Source: Digitaria exilis (lineage: Eukaryota; Streptophyta; Magnoliopsida; Poales; Poaceae). From it: a DNA stretch of 64,000 nt. The notes beneath the pieces are model-generated. The model was not told the origin of the DNA and did not search any database. It worked only from the letters and a program-made list of their open reading frames with translations. Positions 45,623 through 57,102 of the stretch are shown one piece after another. The position numbers and the translations under genes were made by a program. The stretch covers positions 1 through 64,000 of the forward strand of contig JACEFO010001047.1 of the NCBI GenBank assembly GCA_015342445.1, written 5' to 3'. Position 1 is the stretch's first letter. The number at the start of each line of letters is the position of its first letter.

Positions 45623-47081
45623 CCAATTCTGCTACAGGTCAGGGATTGCACCTGTTCACGCAACTTATGTGCATTTGTTCACGTAACCATCCCGAGCCAT
45701 TGGATTAGGATGTGTAGAGAAATTAATTAACATCCATAAAAATACTGATGTATTTTTCTATAAACCAAGAAGAGAAAGGTAAGAAAGGCTTCTTATGATC
45801 TGATATATTTGAAGATAGATAATTTTCAGTTTCCAGCAAAGGAACCACATATGACATATCATAGTCTAGGGGTTACTCACAAGCAATCGAATAATTAGAT
45901 AGATATTACAAATAAAGAATTGCCATTGAATATTGCTATGCTAAATGTTTCAGAGTCTATTCCAATTTGCCAGCTGAACATTGCTATTCTAAGTGCTTTC
46001 TAATCTATTCCAGAGTATGTTGCAGTTAATATCAAACCTTCTAATGTCTCTGTAAACTACTGATTAAAGGAATAAAGCAAGGGACGAACACATTTTAGCA
46101 ATCGTGTGATGAGCATTCACCAGCTTTCTCTCCATACTAGAAAAGTTTGCGGCGTTGCCGCGCATGGTAAGTGGATGTGCCTATGTCTATAATAATATTT
46201 TTTAAGCAATAAATTGTCAAAGCACATTAAATTTAAATTCATTCTCTAGAAGCATTTTATATTTTGAATTGCGGAGTATTTTTATGTGTATCTTTTGTTG
46301 AAATATAAACATTTTATTTTAAAATTTGATACCTGTAAACTTTTTGGAATTTAGAGCAACATTTATGTTGAAAAGTTTTTAATTTGAAGGTGTTCGACGT
46401 TCAGATGTTAGATTTCGGGCAATTTGGTAAATGTTTTGGATTTAAAGTGTGCTCTATAGTAAATTTGTTCCTGTTTGAAGTTTTGAGCTACTTTAATTTT
46501 ATAAATTTGAAGGTATTTCGGTGTTTGGACGTTATGTTTAACGGAAAAATTGGAAAGAGATTTTGATTTAAAGTGTGATGAAAGAAATTTATACATAGCA
46601 AATTCCAAAACTTCAAAGATATTTTCTAATTTCCTTGTATAAATTTTTTTATTTAAACAGAAGATATATTTCAAAAGGAAAGATACAACACATTCTAAAA
46701 TCTGAAACATTGCCAATAAGAGAATTATGAAATTTTACATGCTTTGATAATTCATTTAAGACAAATAGTTACACAACCACGATCTATATTAAAGTTTAAG
46801 ATTATTGATTTTGATATTTTGAATAAATTTGATATTAGACACCTTTTAATAAAGTTATATATTTTGAATATTGCAATTACATGGTCGACGCCATCACCCA
46901 AAATATTTTGTATATGTTACAAAGAAAAAGGTAAAAATTATAAATGAATGTATTAGATCATTCGTAAATTAAATTACAACATTTAAAATTATCTTTTTCT
47001 AAATCAATAAATTTAGAAATAGTTTAAATAAAATAATATGATATTATATTGAAGAAACAAAATAAGAATTACGGTAACATA
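45623..47081. other. AT-rich intergenic DNA
   Basis: No protein, RNA gene or known repeat was recognised. Short ORFs in the AT-rich part (46380-46950) are Phe/Ile/Lys-rich and look like chance. A locally GC-rich phrase GCGGCGTTGCCGCGC stands at 46151. Confidence 0.6.
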
Positions 47082-47338
47082 CTCCCTCCGTCCCACAAAA
47101 AGAGTAGTTCTAGCTTCCCGAGAAAATAACTTTTTACAACACTGACGAATTATATATAAAATAATATTGATATTTATAATATGTCATTAGTATCATTAGA
47201 AAGATCTTTGAATCTAGTATTTTAACAAATTTATTTGAAGATATAAATGTTGCAAGTTTTTTTCTACAAATTGAGTCAAAACTGAGAAAATAACATGTGC
47301 ACGTATCCCATAACTACCTTCTTTTTGAGAAGGAGGGT
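47082..47338. mobile_element. Stowaway-like MITE
   Basis: Left end CTCCCTCCGTCCCACAAAAA, preceded by TA, is the typical Tc1/mariner-derived Stowaway terminus. The right end CTTTTTGAGAAGGAGGGT is a degraded inverted copy. Element C inserted 18 bp to its right. Confidence 0.8.
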
Positions 47339-47355
47339 GCAACAATTTAGAAAAA

Positions 47356-50300
47356 TGTGACATCTCTTCTGTAAAAATGAAGAAAACACCTTTGACGCAG
47401 GTTTAAAAGGGAAAAAGTGGAGATGGAATTCAAAAAAATTCATCAAAATTCAAATTGAAATTAAAAAACAAAGGTTGTTGACACCCAACTGGAATCTCAA
47501 AAATTTTGTACTAAACTTGAAAATCTCCAAAAATAAAAGTTCTTTGTCATCACAAATAAGGCCTAGTCACTGTTTGGAACTTTTGAAAATTTTGCAGTTT
47601 AGCCCCTCAAAAACTCGAAAAACCAATCTGAACACCTTTTTGAAATTGGGTTGTTTGAGCTCGAAACATTTGAAATTTCAGGTTCACCCCAAAAACAAAG
47701 TTGTGTCCCACCTCTCAAACTCCAACTTTTATTTTGGCACTTTTTCATGTTCAGTTCAAATTTTTAGAGAAAATTCAAAAGGGGAAAAGGAGCTCCACGG
47801 ACGCCCAACAGTCGCCCTGGCGCGCCCCTGCTCCGGCCGGGAGTCGGCCGCCACGTGGCCGGCGAGCGGCGGAGGCTGCACCAAGCTGGCCGAGCCACGG
47901 CGTCGGGTGGCGCGTGTCGTCTTGTGTTTGTCCAACCCCTCCTGAGCCTTCACATCGCCGTCGACAGGCCGCCTCGCCTCGCGCCGCGCGAACGCCATCA
48001 TGGCGGTCGGAGCGCCGCCGTGGCCGCGCGCTCGCGCGCGCGTCGCGCAGGGCCGCCTCGCGCGATTCTCCTCCCGCTACGCTCCAAGAAGCTCTGCAGA
48101 GGATCCCCCAGCGCCACGCCACGATCTCCTTCGCCCAACCCGCGCTTGCGCCGCTGCCCGAGCCGTCAGCGCCATCAATGGCGACCTCGACAGCCCGAGC
48201 GCGCGTGCGCATGCTTCCGAGGCACCTCGGTGCTCGCTAGCGCACCCAAACACTTCCCTGAGCACCCTCATTCCTTCACCCAGCCAGCACCCAGTCCTTC
48301 GCCCTCTCCCCGCGTTCGCTCCCATCGTCTTCCACCTCGGGACGCTCCGAGCAGAGCTCGAGCTTCCTCTCCGCGAACCCAAATCGACCGCGAACCCCTC
48401 CACGTTTTCCCAATCCCTCGCTCGTGAAGCTCGCTCATTCACCCCGCTAGCCGCCCGAGCACTCCCCAGCTCGAATCAAGCCTCACTCGCCGCGAATCGA
48501 GGCTTTTCCCCACCGCTCGGCCATTAACACCGCAAACACCACCTCCACGTCGAGCCCCATGCCCCGGCCATCCCCGTCGCAGACGAACCCCACGACGAGC
48601 TCCACCATCGTCCAGTGAAGCTCACACGCCCCTCCGCGCATCGTCTCGTCCACCGCAGGCCGCTAGCGACGTCGCCGGAGCCAACCGTGCCGCCGCTCAA
48701 CGTCGACGAGCCGCGCTGCTTCACCTCCGACCACGAGACCTACCTAAACCGACTCGCGGTGAGCTCCTCTCCATTTCCCCCAACTTTCCCCGAGCCAACT
48801 CGCCGTCGTTTCACCGGCGTAGCGACGCCGACGAGCCGTGGACCCGTTTGCGTTCCCCCTTTTAGTTCTAGGGTCCTCTGCGCAAAAGTCAGGGACTTGT
48901 TCCCGAAGTTTTAAAAGTTATAGGGTCTCCCACGTAAAAAGATTCTTAAACCTAGATCTATTTTTCCCAAATTTTGTAAAATCCACTAAAAATCGTACAA
49001 AAATCAGAAAAATGCACAAAAATACTCCCTGGACTCGTGAGATTGTAAACTCCAATCTCTTTTAAGCATGTATACACTTTTGGTGAACCATTTTTGAATT
49101 AAAATTCAAACTGTAAATTTAGCAACTTGTGCACCATTTCAAATCCAGAGCTCCACTAGGGCTGAGCTTTGGATATGTTGTTTGCAGTGACTTTGGACAC
49201 CTTGTGTCCAAAGGGGACCTAAAAATATGGACTGTAGCTTCAGTTATGAATTAAATTGTGTTTTCTGTCTTTTTGCAGTTCAGAAATTGTTAAAAATAAT
49301 CTGTGCAGCTAAAAATCATGATTTTTCTCCAGAGGCCTAAAAACTTGTTATCACATCTGTTAAAAATTCAAAACTTAATTTTTGCTCTCTTTAGGCTAGC
49401 AAATAAATAGTTATGTGTTTTCGGATAGGAATTTATTGAGGACTGTCCAAGGGTTAATTTGAGCCACCACTTGGACAGAGCCCTCCTTGCACTCATGACT
49501 AGCTCTGGTAGGAAAATTTTCTGATTTGGATGTATTTTCGATTTTATATGATTTTATTTCATTTCTGTAGGCAGCAGTTTGTACTAATTTTAATAAATTC
49601 TGTGTAGCTCAGATTTAGCTAAATTTTGGAGTGAGCCTAACTCTTATACTCCAGTAGCTGTCATAAAGTTTATAGCAAAAAAGGATGAACAGAAACCGAG
49701 AAACAAAAATGAGAAGAAACTAAGGTGGAAATTGAGTTATATAAAAGAATAGAGCTTTTGATAATTAATTAAAATAAAACATGGAAAGGTTAAACTTCCA
49801 GAACAGCACCCTATCTTCAAAATAATAAATGGAAATTCTTTTATATATGTACACAATCACCATCAAAGATGTGTAAAATTTTCCACACCCCTCCTCTAAT
49901 TTTATGGTAAAGAAAGTAGTACTTTAGCGTGTCTAGGTGAATATGGCCTTCAAGGCCTTAATTTTGGAATCAATAGGCAGCCGCTATAAGTTATGCATCT
50001 CATGTAGAAGGCGCTGTTGCGGACGGCTTCTACCATCTCATCCCCGCCGACGGAGAAGGCACCCCGGAGAACGGTGCCGGCGAAGAATCGATCGACCCGG
50101 AGGCTAACCCCCAGCTAGAGCAAGAAGGCAAGCCCCGGAGCATAACCTAACCTTTAAAGTTTATGCATCTATGAATTCCCTATGCTTGTGCATTTACGTT
50201 TCAAGGAGTTGATTGAATACCTTAGCTGCACATTTCTAGTACCTATGACTTGCAACACTAGTATGAAAGGATCGATAGGGCAATGCTTTAGGTCCGTTAC

Positions 50301-51536
50301 AAGTCGAGTGATTTCCTGTCACTCGCGAGACATAGGAGTTGCTTGTCTTTACTTATGTTGGAATCATAAGGATGGACGGGCGGGATGATAGATGTAGATC
50401 TCCCGTCCGTGTATGATAATGGATTTAAGGTCGAAACGTGTGGTTGAGTGTGTCAAGTTTTTGAACGTACCACATGCATGCCGATATATGGGAATCGGTA
50501 AGCCCGGTACCAGATTGAAGCAGCTAGGGCCGATAGCCATCTCTCCTTGGAAACTTTTGTTTCCCCTGCCGTACACTTGTGGATATATGCGTGAGACTGT
50601 GAGTGAAGCAGTAAACCTCTATCCTAAGGAAGGTGGATTCGGATCCGAATTGTGGATCGATGGGAAAGGTTGGGAAGTGCTTGTACCTTTTATAGCAAGC
50701 ATTATCCGTGTGTGTTGGGTTTCCCCTGGCCAGGTAGCAAAATTCGGTTCGAACTGTCCGCTTCTCGCGGTTAATGAGACTGCTTGACCGCCTTGCTGCA
50801 TTGAGTAACAAGTGGAACTATGAGAATGATGAACTTGTTGTATGAATTAAATTGTATTGCACCACTTGTATGCTTAGAGAGGATGCTAATCTAGAATGGT
50901 TAAATCTACTAGAATATGATGCTAAAACATGAAAGCAAGGATCTACTTTTAGTTGCTTTTTGGCAAACAAACCCACTAGCCAAAAGCCTCTCATGTCTAG
51001 ATGTCGGTGATGTAGTTTTCACCCGACGGGTAAGCCTTGCTGAGTATTAGTATACTCAGCCTTGCTTGTGGCTTTTATTTACAGGTACTATGTTGGATGT
51101 GGCAGTCGATGCCCTTACTTGGCCTACCCAGGTTCCCCCTGGATGGCACATCGAATGGGTTCCGTCCTCTGCCGAGGAACGGGTGGAGTAGCACCGTGGC
51201 AGGCTTCATCATGGTGTTACTTGTATCGTCGTTAGTTTATTTCCGCTGCAATGAACCTATTTATTTCCGCTGCAATGAATTTGATACTCTGATTTAAATT
51301 CGAACTTGGTTTGTAATAACTTTGTGATACTATTTGTGTAAGTTGAATTTGTGGAATGTTGTAATCTCTGGAACTCACCTTCGTGTGGGCGTGCTGTTGT
51401 TTCGATCGAGAAAAGTACGTGGTTAAATCGGGTTTAATCCGACGGCGCTCCAACTTATTCCGGATTAAGTGCCTGACTACTCGATTAGTGGTCCCTGGGT
51501 ACTTAACTTAGAATAATTTCGGAGTGGTCCGCCACA
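47356..51536 (+). repeat. Element C 5' LTR (4,181 bp)
   Basis: TGTGACATCTC to CCGCCACA. Order of parts: AT-rich start (47356-47780), very GC- and CpG-rich region (47800-48850), a splice-donor-like CTCGCG|GTGAGC at 48759, long AT-rich stretch, the GCTGAGTAT hairpin (51039), and a last 450 bp with repeated TTTCCGCTGCAATGAA (51240 and 51266). Confidence 0.92.
51039..51060 (+). other. Conserved LTR hairpin, copy 2
   Basis: Arms GCTGAGTAT / ATACTCAGC, loop TAGT. A TTTATTTACAG|GTAC junction follows at 51084/51085. Confidence 0.75.
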
Positions 51537-51538
51537 GC

Positions 51539-51551
51539 TGGCATCAGAGCC
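51539..51551 (+). other. Primer-binding site of element C
   Basis: TGGCATCAGAGCC lies two bases after the 5' LTR, an initiator-Met-tRNA-type primer site with one change from the commonest plant form. Confidence 0.88.
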
Positions 51552-52796
51552 GAAACAGCGCACCGGAGAGAGCAACAAACCTTAAATAAACATTTTTGAA
51601 TAAAATTTGCCAACTCGTACTTCCACCGCGCTTTGCGAAGGAAGGTTATTCTTAGGACCGCTAAGGATGTTACCTAGAGCGTGAAGCCTATGTGGGTTAA
51701 GGGATCACGATATGATAGGTGGCAAATAATATATTATACTGACTTCTAGCATGTTTCATTCTGTGATTTATTTTACGCAATGGTGGGCGCAAGGTACGGC
51801 GATTGCTGTAACGTACCACGGCACTATATGAAAATATAGTGGCGGCACATAGTCAATACGCTGTGATGGCGTATGAAAATAGAATAGCATGGTGGGCGCA
51901 AGGTACGGCGATTGCTGTAGCGTACCACGGCATCATATGCAAATATGATGGCGGCACAAAGTCAATACGCTATCTCATGAGCGTATGAAATTGTCAATAT
52001 GTTGCTTTGGTGACATATGAACATTGCCCGTTCAATGTTAAACGTTCGGGTGCCACCTCTATAGTGGGTGGTAATGAATGGAGACGCTTTCGTGAGTGCT
52101 GGCACGAAAGGTTGATTATATATGCTCTGGAATGGAATTTTCTGCAGGTACACTAACCGCGATTCCGTATGATTGAACGGTTAGAAAAGTTCGGCTAGTT
52201 AATATAGGGAGAGACGGATATTGCCTAGCCACCGGCACTAACTTCGTAGGCCAAAAGTTATTGGCATGTGTGTTGGTGAGAACGAATAGGCCGCTCATGC
52301 CTTGCATTTCACTGAAATAATATTGAACTTTAACACGTGACCAATCGAACCGCCATCGAAATTCAAATCACAACCCAAAATTCTGCTGAAACCAATCTGT
52401 TTGCACCTTTAATTCGAAATTGAAAACATTGTCAAATGAAAGAGTGTTCAACATGAAAGTTGTCATAAATGTTATCTAGTTTGTGCTGTAGAAATTTCAA
52501 CGAAAATGGTCCAGTAGAACTGGAGTTATGTTTAAAACGGTAACCCCATGTCTGCTGGAAATTTCTGGGGACAGTGAGATAAAAATCGAATTTTTACACC
52601 ATCTTAATGACAGTTTCTGCTCAAACCTCCAACATGAAACTTGTTTGGATTTACTTAAACAATGTCCTGGCCAAAGTTGGGAATTTTTGAGCTGGTAAAT
52701 TTCGAGTTTTATAATTTTTACTACGCTGTCCAGAATCTGTTTTGTTTTCCTGGCGCTAACCGGTTCTCACCCATGCCCTTTTCTTTTTGGTTCAGA
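51552..52796 (+). other. Untranslated leader of element C
   Basis: 1.2 kb between primer site and ORF0. It includes the hairpin modules (51793-51986). The last part (52320-52796) is AT-rich without a recognised protein and ends TTTTCTTTTTGGTTCAG just before AATGG of ORF0, resembling a 3' splice site. Confidence 0.7.
51793..51986 (+). ncRNA. Structured RNA leader of element C: two tandem three-hairpin modules
   Basis: Period 109 bp. Hairpin 1: 51793-51817 and 51902-51926, arms GGTACG / CGTACC, 13-nt loop. Hairpin 2: 51822-51841, arms CACTATAT / ATATAGTG, loop GAAA; and 51931-51950, arms CATCATAT / ATATGATG, loop GCAA. Hairpin 3: 51856-51874, arms ATACGC / GCGTAT; and 51965-51986, arms ATACGCT / AGCGTAT. 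The two hairpin 2 copies differ at two base pairs, both changed on both arms. Both tetraloops are GNRA. The same modules are in the element B leader. Confidence 0.8.
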
Positions 52797-53684
52797 ATGG
52801 ACGCTCACGCTGACTTGGCCAGCTACCCCAACGATGTTTCCTTTTCATACTGCCTAGGATGGGAAGGTTTCCCTAGCATTCTATGGTCAGTTTTGCAGGC
52901 GCTCGACTACCCTACCCCGCCACAATATGAGAGAACCCTCATCCGAGACCGTGGTGTGACCCGTTCTCGTGTTCGTTTGGTGGTGTATCGCCATCCACCA
53001 TGTCCTAGCTCCCCCACTTGGAGTGTGGAAGTTCATGGACACCACATGGAGACGACTTGTGAGCTAGCTGCCTTGAATGACATTAGTTCTTTTTGTGCTC
53101 AGAACCAGGAATTGGTGGAGCACCAGTTGTTTGGGTTGTTTCCACCGACTCAGCCGTATGATCCCCATTGGATGAGACGCTATCTTAGCTCCCCTTTGAG
53201 GATGGCGGAAAATCCCGTCGCTGCAGCTGCACTGATGATGAGGTGGATCCGAGCTTACCACCGTTTGCAGGCACTTCTAGGACCGTCGCAGAGCGAGATG
53301 CTCAACCTTGCTATGGGCATGTCCGCCCGTGCCCATGACATTGGGGTTGAGAGGACCTCATTGTCCATTGAGGTGAGCACCAGAGACGCCATGATTGCTG
53401 ATTTGGAGAGGCAACTGAATGATCTCCACGTCGCGCACAACAACGTCCAAAATGAGCTAGCCCAAACAAGAGAAGAACTTGAGGAGGTACATGGTACTTT
53501 GGAGCATGCTAATGCCATCTTAGCCGCCCATGATGCTCAGCACCTTCTTGAGCAAGAAGGAGAGCAAGGAGAAGGAGAGGCCCCCGATTCCGACATGGAT
53601 ACCGAGGATGACATGCCGCCCCTTCCAGCTCCACCATCACCTATGGGCAGCGAGGCTACCGCTAACAACCTAGATGATTTCTAG
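52797..53684 (+). CDS. ORF0 of element C, intact extra protein before gag
   Basis: 295 residues, no internal stop. I chose ATG 52797 because it follows TTTTTGGTTCAG directly and matches the place of the element B ORF0 start; the frame is open 45 codons further upstream. The N-terminal 190 residues (GFPSILWSVLQALDY, WSVEVHGHHMETTCELAAL, AAAALMMRWIRAYHRLQALL) have no domain I can name. Residues about 190-250 look like a coiled coil (STRDAMIADLERQLNDLH...), and about 252-275 are strongly acidic, followed by a Pro-rich end. It is open while gag and pol nearby are broken. Rice RIRE3/RIRE8 are, from memory, reported to carry an extra ORF here. The function is unknown. Confidence 0.85.
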   Translation: MDAHADLASYPNDVSFSYCLGWEGFPSILWSVLQALDYPTPPQYERTLIRDRGVTRSRVRLVVYRHPPCPSSPTWSVEVHGHHMETTCELAALNDISSFCAQNQELVEHQLFGLFPPTQPYDPHWMRRYLSSPLRMAENPVAAAALMMRWIRAYHRLQALLGPSQSEMLNLAMGMSARAHDIGVERTSLSIEVSTRDAMIADLERQLNDLHVAHNNVQNELAQTREELEEVHGTLEHANAILAAHDAQHLLEQEGEQGEGEAPDSDMDTEDDMPPLPAPPSPMGSEATANNLDDF

Positions 53685-54301
53685 AAGTGGTAGTAGCAAG
53701 ATTACTCCTCCGCTAGGCCTAAATTTTGGCTTCATGTTGTAATAGGCTAGATGGAGTTGAGCTCCCCTTTAATCTTTTGAAGCAATGTAATTGAATGATG
53801 TGGTTGTGATCCAAAACTTGATGAAGGTTGTAATGGCTGTGTGGAAAACATTCTGCAGCTAACTTTGTTTTAATTATTGATGGGTTTTCCATTCATTTCT
53901 GGGCTGTGATGTGAACTACAAAGTTGTTTGGAATTTGTCAAACGAAATGTTCACCAAATTTCAACCCCATTGGATAAGCGAAATAAAAATGGCAACCAAA
54001 ACACTACAGCTCGGCCTGCTGAAAAACAGCAAACGCAGAGAGCTAAAGATTGAATTTTTCGGCTTAGTTCCAGCCCGAATTTGAATCTGAGCCAAACATG
54101 AAAGTTGTAGAGCATGAAATTTTCGAGCTACTGACCAAATTGGAGCATTTGACTTGCTTCCTGTTGGGAGATATGATTTTTCTTCCAAACTGCTTGTTGA
54201 CATGTCATTCTTGCACAGTAAACTTCATTATATTGTCACATTCTATCTTGTCATCATTATGCAAGCTTATGAAATGTGGCTAATACTAGTACCTACTGCA
54301 G
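53685..54301 (+). other. Spacer between ORF0 and gag of element C
   Basis: No ORF is recognised. It ends ACCTACTGCAG directly before the gag ATG at 54302, again a 3'-splice-site-like sequence. Confidence 0.6.
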
Positions 54302-55488
54302 ATGGCAATCGCCCGCAGCGGTCATGACTCTAGTGGCTCCAATGCTAACCAGCAAGGGCCAGAGGGGCAGCAACAGCCGCCACCACCTCCACCACCGCAA
54401 CAACCTCCGACGTGGCAGCAGTTGTATGCTACGCAAACAGAGATCCTACGGAACCTGCAGCATCAGCAACAAATGATGCAACAGCAGATGCTACAGCAGG
54501 GAGGTCAACGGGCCCCTCAGCCTCAAGTGGCCCGATATGAGGATTTTCTGGCTACACACCCGCCGATATTCTCAAAAGCCGATGAGCCCTTGGAGGCCGA
54601 TACGTGGGTTCGAGCCATCGAATCCTAGCCACGTCTTGCACTTCCAACCGCAAGGTAGTGTTCGCGGCGCAGCAGCTCCGCGGCCCAACTCTCCTATGGT
54701 GGGAGAATTACTTGGCCCTGCAGCAGGAGGGTCATGTGGTTGAGTGGGATGAGTTCAAGACTGCGTTCAAGGCTCATCACATTCCTGCCGGCTTGGTAGA
54801 GCGGAAGTTGAACGAATTTCTGGCACTGACTCAGGGTACCCGCACGGTGCTTCAATACGCCCAGGCTTTCAATGGTCTGTGCCCATATGCGGGTCATCAC
54901 GCCGACTCTGACGAGAAGAAGTTGGAGAGGTTCCGACGTGGCCTCAATACCAAGTTGAAAGCTCAATTGCCCACCACCCGTGCTGCCACATATGGCGATC
55001 TTGTGAACCTCGCCATTGCCCAAGAAGACGCCAACACGGTACACAAGGCGGAGAAGAAGAGGAAAGCTCCCGCTGGACCCTCGAGCGCGCAGCCGCAGAG
55101 ATTCCGCTTGGTTCCCCCGGCTGCACCGCAAGGACAGTCCAGGGCACCTCAGGGAGGTGGATGGGTTGCTAGGCCACCACAGCCTAATGCGCTCCGTTTC
55201 CCTCCACCGCCGCAGCAGCAACCGGCGTCAAGGCAGAACGCACAACAGCCAGCTCGCCCTGGAGCCGGTTATCAGTGCTTCAAGTGTGGCAGTAACAGTC
55301 ACTTTATCAAGGACTGCCCGCAGAACAAGCAACAGAACCAGCGCCCGGGAAATCAGCAAAACAAGGGCAAACAGCAGCAGCTTGTGCAGGTCCGACAAGG
55401 AAGGCTTAACTACACCACCTTGGCCGACCTACCCGAGGGAGCCCCAGACATGACCGGTACCTTCCTATCCACACTCAACCTGCTGTGA
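54302..55488 (+). pseudogene. Element C gag
   Basis: Starts MAIARSGHDSSG, then a Gln/Pro-rich linker, QQLYATQTEILRNLQ, and RYEDFLATHPPIFSKADEPL. A frameshift close to a TAG at about 54626 moves the rest to the frame of 54604-55488: LLWWENYLALQQEG, ERKLNEFLALTQGT, FNGLCPYAGHH, FRRGLNTKLKAQL, and one zinc knuckle CFKCGSNSHFIKDC (about 55279-55320). The protein ends in LPEGAPDMTGTFL, overlapping the start of the protease frame. Confidence 0.88.
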
Positions 55489-57102
55489 TATTGTTTGATT
55501 CCGGGGCAACACATAGTTTTATAAGCACAAGATTTCATGTGAAATGTGGGTTAAAATCTTACCATACCAAATCATCATATGTGATATCGACTGCGGGAGG
55601 TAAAATAGCATCCAACCAAGTCTCCCGAAGACTTCCAATCAGGCTGGGAAGTAAAATATTTCCTACTGATTTAATTCTGCTTGGTATGGAGGGCATTGAC
55701 ATTGTGCTGGGAGCCAATTGGATGACTCAACATAAGGTTGTGCTAGATGTTGCGGAATGAGTTGTTGAAATAAACTCGCCTACACATGGCCCTAGTGTAC
55801 TATATCTACCACAACGGAATTGTGTCAATGCTTGTGCTTATACAATGGTAGAAACCCAACTAAAGGACATTCCGGTGGTATGTGAGTATGCCGATGTTTT
55901 TCCGGATGACTTACCTGGGATGCCGCCGGATAGGGACGTTGAATTTGTTATCGAACTCCAACCTGGCACGGCACCTATATCAAACAGACCATATAGAATG
56001 CCACCCAATGAATTGGCCGAATTAAAAATTCAACTCCAAGAACTGCTAGACAAGGGTTTCATACGTCCAAGTGTGTCCCCTTGGGGATGTCCCGCCCTCT
56101 TTGTGAAGAAGAAGGACCATTCTTTGAGGTTGTGTATCGATTACCGGCCTCTCAATGCGGTGACTATTAAAAACAAGTACCCACTCCCCCGTAGTGATGT
56201 CCTGTTTGACCAACTTGCTGGCGCCAGAGTGTTCTCCAAGATTGACCTTCGCTCTGGCTATCACCAAATAAAAATCCAACCTTGTGACATTCCAAAGACT
56301 GTCTTTTCTACACGTTACGGACTTTATGAATTCTTGGTCATGTCTTTTGGATCCAACCAATGCCCCAGCCTATTTCATGTACCTCATGAATTCGGTTTTC
56401 ATGTCAGAACTAGACAAGTTTGTGGTGGTTTTCATTGACGACATTCTTATATATTCCAAGAATGAGGAAGAGCATGTCGAGCATCTTCGCATTGTTCTTC
56501 AAAGATTGAGAGACCACCAACTCAATGCCAAGTTCTCAAAATGTGAATTCTGGCTAGAGAGCGTGAGATTCTTAGGTCACACGGTTTCCAAGGATGGTAT
56601 ATCCGTGGATCCAACTAAAGTGCAAGAGGTGCTGGATTGGCAACCACCTACCTCCGTCCACGAGATTCGGAGTTTTCTGGGTTTAGCCGGTTATTATCGC
56701 CGTTTTATTCCGGACTTTTCTCGGATTGCGAAACCCATGACCGAACTCTTAAAGAAGGGAGTCAAATTTGAGTGGAATGACAAATGTGATGAAGCTTTCC
56801 ACACTTTGCGAAAACATTTAACTTCAGCCCCAGTTTTAGCTCAACCCGATTGCACCAAGCCCTACAATGTCTATTGCGATGCATCAGGCACCGGACTTGG
56901 CTGTGTCCTCATGCAAGAGAACCGAGTCATTGCTTATGCTTCTCGAGCACTTCGGCCTCATGAGCAAAACTACCCCACGCATGATCTTGAGTTAGCAGCG
57001 GTTATTCATGCTCTCAAGATGTGGAGACACTATCTGATGGGTGTTCCATGCAACATATACACAGACCACAAGAGACTCAAATATGTCTTCACTCAGGCCT
57101 AT
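55485..57102 (+). pseudogene. Element C protease, RT and RNase H
   Basis: Protease: ILFDSGATHSFIS and GIDIVLGANWM (55485-55760), ended by a TGA at 55758. RT resumes in the same frame (YADVFPDDLPGMPPDRD, KGFIRPSVSPWGCPALFVKK, KIDLRSGYHQ), shifts near 56350, and goes on in another frame with FIDDILIYSKNEEEH, FLGLAGYYRRFIPDF, then RNase H: YCDASGTGLGCVLMQ, HDLELAAVIHALKMWRHYL and TDHKRLKYVFTQA. The sequence breaks off at this point, about 57100, where an internal deletion joins it to integrase. Confidence 0.9.

Noticed and set aside
46384..46947. Small ORFs in AT-rich DNA
   Set aside because: Phe/Ile/Lys-rich translations on both strands typical of AT-rich noncoding DNA.
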